From positions 1-64,000 of the forward strand of contig CBDIDV010000001.1 of NCBI GenBank assembly GCA_965277875.1: 64,000 bases of DNA, written 5' to 3'. The notes beneath the pieces are model-generated. The model worked only from the letters and a program-made list of their open reading frames with translations. It had not been told where the DNA came from and did no database searches. Of the stretch, positions 60,246-64,000 are shown piece by piece; position 1 is the stretch's first letter; each line of letters starts with the position of its first letter. The position numbers and the translations under genes are program-made. The DNA is from CAWFQB01 sp965277875 (GTDB lineage: Bacteria; Armatimonadota; Chthonomonadetes; Chthonomonadales; Chthonomonadaceae).

Positions 60246-60364
60246 TGTTGGCCCGTTCCGGCGCATGTCCCGTGATCGCCCTGGCGAAGAGGGCAGGGCG
60301 TTGCGCGGCTGCACCCGTTCTTGGTGCTTGCCCTGAGAGGACGTAGCGTGAGGGGGCAAAGAGG

Positions 60365-60419
60365 GCGGCCTGTCCTGGTATCCGGCCAGGCAGGCCGCCA
60401 ATCTAGGCTCTTTGACAGG
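60365..60419 (+). promoter_or_regulatory. Hairpin followed by CTCTTTGACAGG
   Basis: Perfect 9-bp arms GGCGGCCTG (60365-60373) and CAGGCCGCC (60390-60398), then CTCTTTGACAGG at 60408-60419, identical to 54864-54875. The consensus -35 in both suggests a shared promoter type. Confidence 0.5.
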
Positions 60420-60431
60420 AAGGGACATGAT

Positions 60432-60644
60432 ATGCCCGCTAAAAATGACGGTCGCGCCCACAACGAGCCGGCCGCTCTGTCTTCCCAAGCGGATACTCCG
60501 CATGAAGAGGCAGAAGCGGAAGCGGAAACACTTGCGTTGTGCGCGACCTGGGAAGAACGCTGGCAACTGTACGCGGATGCGGAATGCCCCAACGGGTGCG
60601 AGCGTTCGGACAAGTCGCTGTCGCCATCTGGCTGCAAGTGGTAG
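60432..60644 (+). CDS. Small acidic hypothetical protein
   Basis: 70 residues from ATG 60432. EEAEAEAETLALCATWEERWQLYADAECPNGCERSDKS has two Cys pairs that could be redox or metal ligands. No family recognised. It lies just after the hairpin/TTGACA element. Confidence 0.5.
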   Translation: MPAKNDGRAHNEPAALSSQADTPHEEAEAEAETLALCATWEERWQLYADAECPNGCERSDKSLSPSGCKW

Positions 60645-60731
60645 CCGGGCAGGATTAGCCGAACACACGCGCGGGAACGTCGGGGCGACAGGCTCCGGCG
60701 TTCCCGTTCGATCAAGGGAGAGAACAAGACG

Positions 60732-61040
60732 ATGCAGGGATTGCAACAGCCGGCGCTTGCCGGCAGCGATACGCGCAACGGCGACACGCTGGACACGGAG
60801 ACCGCAGGCCAGCCGCTTGCCATTGTGGTGACGAGCGCGGCCATAGAAGAGCTGGCGCTGCGCGACCTGGCGCGGCAGGCGCTGGCGTACCTTCGCAGCC
60901 CGGAGCGCTTTACGGCGGATCAGCGGCAGGAACTGAGCTGGGCGATGGGCCGCTTGCTGGACGAAACGGACGTGGACGATACCTGCGGGTACGGCGCAGC
61001 AGGGGACAGCGACCTGTGGGAGGAAGAGCCGTGGCCGTGA
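60732..61040 (+). CDS. Hypothetical protein coupled to the next gene
   Basis: 102 residues, unrecognised. Helical core SAAIEELALRDLARQALAYLRSPERFTADQRQELSWAMGRLL. Stop at 61038-61040 overlaps the GTG of the next gene. Confidence 0.6.
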   Translation: MQGLQQPALAGSDTRNGDTLDTETAGQPLAIVVTSAAIEELALRDLARQALAYLRSPERFTADQRQELSWAMGRLLDETDVDDTCGYGAAGDSDLWEEEPWP

Positions 61041-62101
61041 GCATCAGCCGCTACAAGCACAGCCGCTTTTGGGCGCTGCGCGACGCGGCCAGTACGCTTA
61101 TCTGCCTGTGTGTGTACAAGAAAGGCGCGCAGGAGGTGCAGAGACGATTGCAGGAGCAATCCACACAGGAGAACGCGCCCTGTACGTGCCGATGCGGGGC
61201 GCACATTGGAAAGGAGAAGAGGGAGATGAGCAGCATGAGCGACAGAGAGGAAGAGAACGCCAATTCAGGGATGGGCGCAGCGCCTAAGGAACTGCCGCCC
61301 TGGACGCCATTCACGCGCACCGGGCAGATCGTCACCGTGGGCCTGCCCGACATGCCGGTTGGCACGGTCTGGGAGAACAGCCGCTTTGTGGTCGTGGCGC
61401 GCGACTGCGGCGGAACGGACGAAAACAAGATGGTGTGGCTAAGTATCAAAAACGCGGACAACTCGGCTCGCCACGACTGGCGCGACCTGCAGCGCGTCAA
61501 GAACGAGCTGGTCGGCCCGGAAGCGGAAGCGGCGGAGTTGTACCCCGCCGAGAGCAGATTGGTGGACAATGCCAACCAATTTCATTTGTGGTGCATCATC
61601 GGCAGCCGCTTTCCCTTCGGCTTCGAGGAGCGCCTGGTATCGGAGAGTACGCCCGGCGTGACGCAGCGGCCGTTCGACCAGGACAGACGCCCCGCTGACC
61701 TGACAACCGTGCATATCGAGGGCCTGGCCCAGATACATCAGCAGTCAGCCATATCCACAACACCGGACAAGCCGGCAGGTACAGCGGTTGAACCGCCTGC
61801 CACCTTACGCCTGCCCCTCAAGCGGGAACAACGTTTCCCCTTGGGCGAGCTGGTAATGACGCACAACGCGGCCACGGCCCTGCGCGAAGCGAACCAGACT
61901 GCCGAACCCTATCTGCTCCGCCATCTGGCAGGCGACTGGGGCGACGACCTGGATGCGCAGGACAGGCAGGTCAACGACGACGCGCTTACCGATAGAGACC
62001 AGTTGCGCTCGTGCTACACGCTGCCGACCGGCGCGCAGGTGTGGATCATTACGGAAGCGGATCGGGCCAGCACGACCATTCTGCTGCCTGACGAGTATTG
62101 A
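61037..62101 (+). CDS. Two-part conserved accessory protein (possibly two fused small genes)
   Basis: 354 residues from GTG 61037, which overlaps the upstream stop (GTGA). The first part, SRYKHSRFWALRDAASTLICLCVYKKGAQEVQRRL (about residues 4-38), resembles a small protein family from plasmids. The rest starts with a good ribosome site before ATG 61226 (AAGGAGAAGAGGGAG), so an independent start is possible; its C-terminus, GELVMTHNAATALREANQTAEPYLLRHLAGDWGDDLD ... VWIITEADRASTTILLPDEY, is a second conserved accessory family. No stop lies between them. Functions unknown. Confidence 0.65.
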   Translation: MSISRYKHSRFWALRDAASTLICLCVYKKGAQEVQRRLQEQSTQENAPCTCRCGAHIGKEKREMSSMSDREEENANSGMGAAPKELPPWTPFTRTGQIVTVGLPDMPVGTVWENSRFVVVARDCGGTDENKMVWLSIKNADNSARHDWRDLQRVKNELVGPEAEAAELYPAESRLVDNANQFHLWCIIGSRFPFGFEERLVSESTPGVTQRPFDQDRRPADLTTVHIEGLAQIHQQSAISTTPDKPAGTAVEPPATLRLPLKREQRFPLGELVMTHNAATALREANQTAEPYLLRHLAGDWGDDLDAQDRQVNDDALTDRDQLRSCYTLPTGAQVWIITEADRASTTILLPDEY

Positions 62102-62120
62102 GGCGCAAGGAGGCGCGACC

Positions 62121-62504
62121 ATGCACAAGAGCCTGGACATAACGTTTCGCTACGTGGGCCTGCTTGAGCGCCAGAGCCAGTGCCGCCTGCGCGTCTGGGA
62201 GGAAGCGGGCAGGCCGCCGGTTGTCGTGTTTACCCAGCTGCAAGACAGACGGGGAACCAATATCACGGATGCCATCGAGCGCCTTGCCTGGGAAGCCTAC
62301 AAGCTGCTGGAACGTCCCCGTATGGGCATCGCCGTGGTGGAACACTACCGCGACCCGGCCAGCGTCCGGGGCACAGTAGAGTACAGGGAAGAGTTCGACA
62401 TCGTAACCCTGACTGCGACACCAAGCGGCTTCTGCGATCCGCAGTGGCGGCAGGTCAGCAAGGAAGAGGTGGAACAGCTTCTTGGCGATACCCTGACCAA
62501 CTGA
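62121..62504 (+). CDS. Hypothetical protein
   Basis: 127 residues from ATG 62121, AAGGAGG upstream, 19 bases after the preceding gene. Mixed alpha/beta (LDITFRYVGLLERQSQCRLRVWEEAGRPPVVVFTQLQ). Not recognised. Confidence 0.6.
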   Translation: MHKSLDITFRYVGLLERQSQCRLRVWEEAGRPPVVVFTQLQDRRGTNITDAIERLAWEAYKLLERPRMGIAVVEHYRDPASVRGTVEYREEFDIVTLTATPSGFCDPQWRQVSKEEVEQLLGDTLTN

Positions 62505-62554
62505 GAACGACGCAGGGACGGAGGGTAAACCGGCCTCTCCGCATTTCCATTTCA

Positions 62555-62592
62555 CGCCCGCACCTCTTATAGGAAGTGCGGGCGTTCTGTTG
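62555..62592. terminator. Intrinsic terminator between convergent genes
   Basis: CGCCCGCAC (62555-62563) and GTGCGGGCG (62576-62584), followed by TTCTGTTG. Confidence 0.8.
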
Positions 62593-62628
62593 TTCGCCTT
62601 CTGGCGAGGCGTCCTGTGAACGGGGCAA

Positions 62629-62985
62629 TCAGGCAGGCCGGTTGGGTTCCTCAGCGGGCGCGGCCTTCCTGATCGCCTCGATCTCCGTTTGCAGCATGTC
62701 CATCTTTGCAAGGATGGCCTGATCCGGGTGCGAAGCGTTGGCCTGGTTGAGCAGATGCCCGGCAAGGATGTCGAGTTCGTAGCGCGTCAGCCGCAGAGGG
62801 TACTCGGCAGGCTCCTGGTAGGCCGCGATGGTGTCCTGTATGTCGGCAAGTGCCAAGCCCTCCTGATGGAGGCTGTCGGCCTCTCCCTTCCACTCCACAG
62901 GCACGGTCGCGAGGTAGGCCAGGAACTCTTTACCTTCCTGCCTCATCTTCGCTGTAATCCGCTTCCACTTCTGTGCGTCGTCCAT
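62629..62985 (-). CDS. Hypothetical protein under the duplicated promoter
   Basis: 118 residues. Not recognised. Helical throughout (DDAQKWKRITAKMRQEGKEFLAYLATVPVEWKGEADSLHQEGL). Start at ATG 62985 lies directly downstream of the promoter at 63016-63044. Confidence 0.6.
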   Translation of the reverse strand: MDDAQKWKRITAKMRQEGKEFLAYLATVPVEWKGEADSLHQEGLALADIQDTIAAYQEPAEYPLRLTRYELDILAGHLLNQANASHPDQAILAKMDMLQTEIEAIRKAAPAEEPNRPA

Positions 62986-63015
62986 GTCGCGCGTGCTTAC
63001 TCGTTTGCTGTCCCT

Positions 63016-63044
63016 ACTATCTCACAAGCGACATTGTATGTCAA
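63016..63044 (-). promoter_or_regulatory. Sigma-70-type promoter, copy A
   Basis: On the minus strand, TTGACA (63044-63039), 17-base spacer, GATAGT (63021-63016), 31 bases upstream of ATG 62985. Flanking sequence (about 63006-63060) is almost the same as copy B. Confidence 0.8.
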
Positions 63045-63135
63045 TACCCAGATACATCCTAAGCGCCGTTTACAGGTCTGTTTCTGCCTTTTCTCCTTCC
63101 TGTTGTTCTCCCTCTTGTTCTTCCTCGCTGCGCGC

Positions 63136-63339
63136 CTACTCCCCTGCGCCGAGTTCGCTGGGTTCGCTGGGCATATAGTCGCGCCGATCCCACAGCAGGT
63201 TGTTGCCCTTGAGGACGGCCAGGCTGTTGTCGCGCTCGTAGCGCTTCTTGAGCGTGATCTCCGGTACGCCGATCAGGGCGGTAAGCTCCTTTGTGGTCAG
63301 GAGCGTTTGCACGATGAACTGGCGGGTGCGCTTGTGCAT
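63136..63339 (-). CDS. Excisionase/HTH-like small protein
   Basis: 67 residues from ATG 63339. TTKELTALIGVPEITLKKRYERDNSLAVLKGNNLLWDRRDY is a winged-helix/MerR-like HTH of the kind found in excisionases and small plasmid regulators. Its product could regulate recombination or transcription of the element. Confidence 0.65.
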   Translation of the reverse strand: MHKRTRQFIVQTLLTTKELTALIGVPEITLKKRYERDNSLAVLKGNNLLWDRRDYMPSEPSELGAGE

Positions 63340-63401
63340 GGCGGCTTGTGTTAGGGCCTGTTGACGGCTTGTAAACGTTTGTTCCCGTGACGCGGACGGG
63401 C

Positions 63402-63839
63402 CTAGTCGTGGAAGAGTTCGGGATCGCTTGCGCGCAGGCTGCGGTAGTCGGTCTTGCTGACGATGATATGGTCCAGTATGGCGATACCCAGCACCCCGCC
63501 CGCCTTGCAAAGCGTGCGCGTGGTAGTAAGGTCGGCGTAGCTGGGCGTGCAGTCGCCGGAGGGATGGTTGTGGGCCACGATCACGCTTGCGGCGTTGTCG
63601 AGGATGGCGGGGCGGAACAGCTCGCGCGGATGCACCAGGCTCGCCGTGGCCGTGCCGATGGTGATGGTATGCACCCGGATGATCTTGTGATGAACGTCCA
63701 GGGTTATCGCCACCAAATGCTCTTGGGCGCGGTCGCGGAACGGGGCGAGGACGGCGAGCGCGGCTTCGGGGGTGGGGGCGTACTCGCCGGTGGGATCGGC
63801 CAGGATAGCGCTGTCGGAGAGGGTGAGGGTGACGGTCAT
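63402..63839 (-). CDS. RadC/JAB-domain protein
   Basis: 145 residues. It has the JAMM-type metal motif: EHLVAI, then AHNHPSGDCTPSYAD (H-x-H...S...D). These small RadC-like proteins are widespread on plasmids and genomic islands; they are predicted metal-dependent hydrolases of unknown substrate. The first 30 residues form the usual extra N-terminal lead. Transcribed from the copy-B promoter just upstream. Confidence 0.88.
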   Translation of the reverse strand: MTVTLTLSDSAILADPTGEYAPTPEAALAVLAPFRDRAQEHLVAITLDVHHKIIRVHTITIGTATASLVHPRELFRPAILDNAASVIVAHNHPSGDCTPSYADLTTTRTLCKAGGVLGIAILDHIIVSKTDYRSLRASDPELFHD

Positions 63840-63874
63840 GCGGATGCGCTTACTTCTACTTCTTTGCTGTCCTC

Positions 63875-63903
63875 ACTATCTCACAAGCGACAGGTCATGT
63901 CAA
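63875..63903 (-). promoter_or_regulatory. Sigma-70-type promoter, copy B
   Basis: On the minus strand, TTGACA (63903-63898), 17-base spacer, GATAGT (63880-63875), 36 bases upstream of the RadC ATG 63839. The 60-bp neighbourhood (GGATGTATC...GATAGT...GGACAGCAAA) repeats copy A. Confidence 0.8.
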
Positions 63904-64000
63904 TACCCGGATACATCCGCCCCGTCCTGTACGCCGCTTCGCCCGCCCGCGTGTGCCGCTTCCTCTCCCTGCTGTACATTCTGTCTGCCCGCCCAGGCGG

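Larger units (their letters stand above)
60122..60431. promoter_or_regulatory. Region after the deoxyribosyltransferase gene
   Basis: 310 bases without a gene. Holds the terminator at 60210-60245, a GGCGGCCTG/CAGGCCGCC hairpin (60365-60398) and the CTCTTTGACAGG box (60408-60419) before the next gene. Confidence 0.55.

Noticed and set aside
1..64000. tRNA or rRNA genes at the element borders
   Set aside because: No cloverleaf with T-loop GGTTCGAATCC-type sequence or rRNA signature was recognised on either strand, though a computed scan was not possible.

Overview
The window looks like the end of an ordinary chromosomal stretch (1-9600) followed by about 54 kb of accessory DNA. The left part encodes a prepilin-like protein with an H-X9-DG type C-terminus, a TPR / ASPIC-UnbV / seven-heme cytochrome gene set and a large secreted GH2 glycosidase. 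Together these suggest an environmental, polysaccharide-using bacterium of the Armatimonadota / Abditibacteriota / Planctomycetota kind. That placement is an inference from gene content; no rRNA or other marker gene is visible.

The border zone (9.7-15 kb) holds a complete ISL3-family insertion sequence (9904-11669, near-perfect 22-bp ends, exact 8-bp target duplication) inside an already degraded gene. After it come a small serine recombinase and a convergent type II restriction-modification pair that resembles BstXI. Next, on the minus strand, is a three-gene operon (22341 to 15367): a winged-helix plus nucleoside-phosphorylase (MTAN-like) protein, a very long TPR protein with a PIN-like C-terminus, and a 626-residue protein of unknown family. 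The first two share a short 'ANVTM' peptide at facing ends. This operon is the best candidate here for an undescribed conflict or defence system.

22.4-35.5 kb is a plasmid-like maintenance block: a replication-type winged-helix protein, ParA with an HTH, a ribbon-helix-helix partition partner, a striking set of 8-bp repeats (candidate centromere, also embedded inside the partner gene), a NERD nuclease, a HerA-like ATPase, two DNA methyltransferases, two more replication-like proteins, a YdjM-like membrane hydrolase and an Mrr-like nuclease. 35.9-42.5 kb is a lower-GC defence-like patch: a putative PD-(D/E)xK protein, two HEPN-like proteins, an RHH protein and a large serine recombinase. A 48-bp direct repeat (45/48 identical) occurs at 37271 and at the recombinase 3' end. 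42.5-48.2 kb carries a FitA/VapC-type toxin-antitoxin pair and a hybrid two-component cluster (two receivers, an HTH protein, a GAF-type histidine kinase).

48.7-64 kb is a chain of small accessory genes typical of plasmids or integrative elements: a second, frameshifted antitoxin/PIN toxin pair, an XRE regulator, a GNAT enzyme next to an orphan seven-helix sensor domain, a VOC protein, a DUF932 protein, a nucleoside deoxyribosyltransferase-like protein, a ParB/Srx-like protein, a RadC/JAB protein and many unknowns. Many are followed by their own GC-rich intrinsic terminator. Two of the last genes share a duplicated promoter with ideal TTGACA-17-GATAGT geometry. No tRNA, rRNA, CRISPR array or conjugation machinery was recognised.
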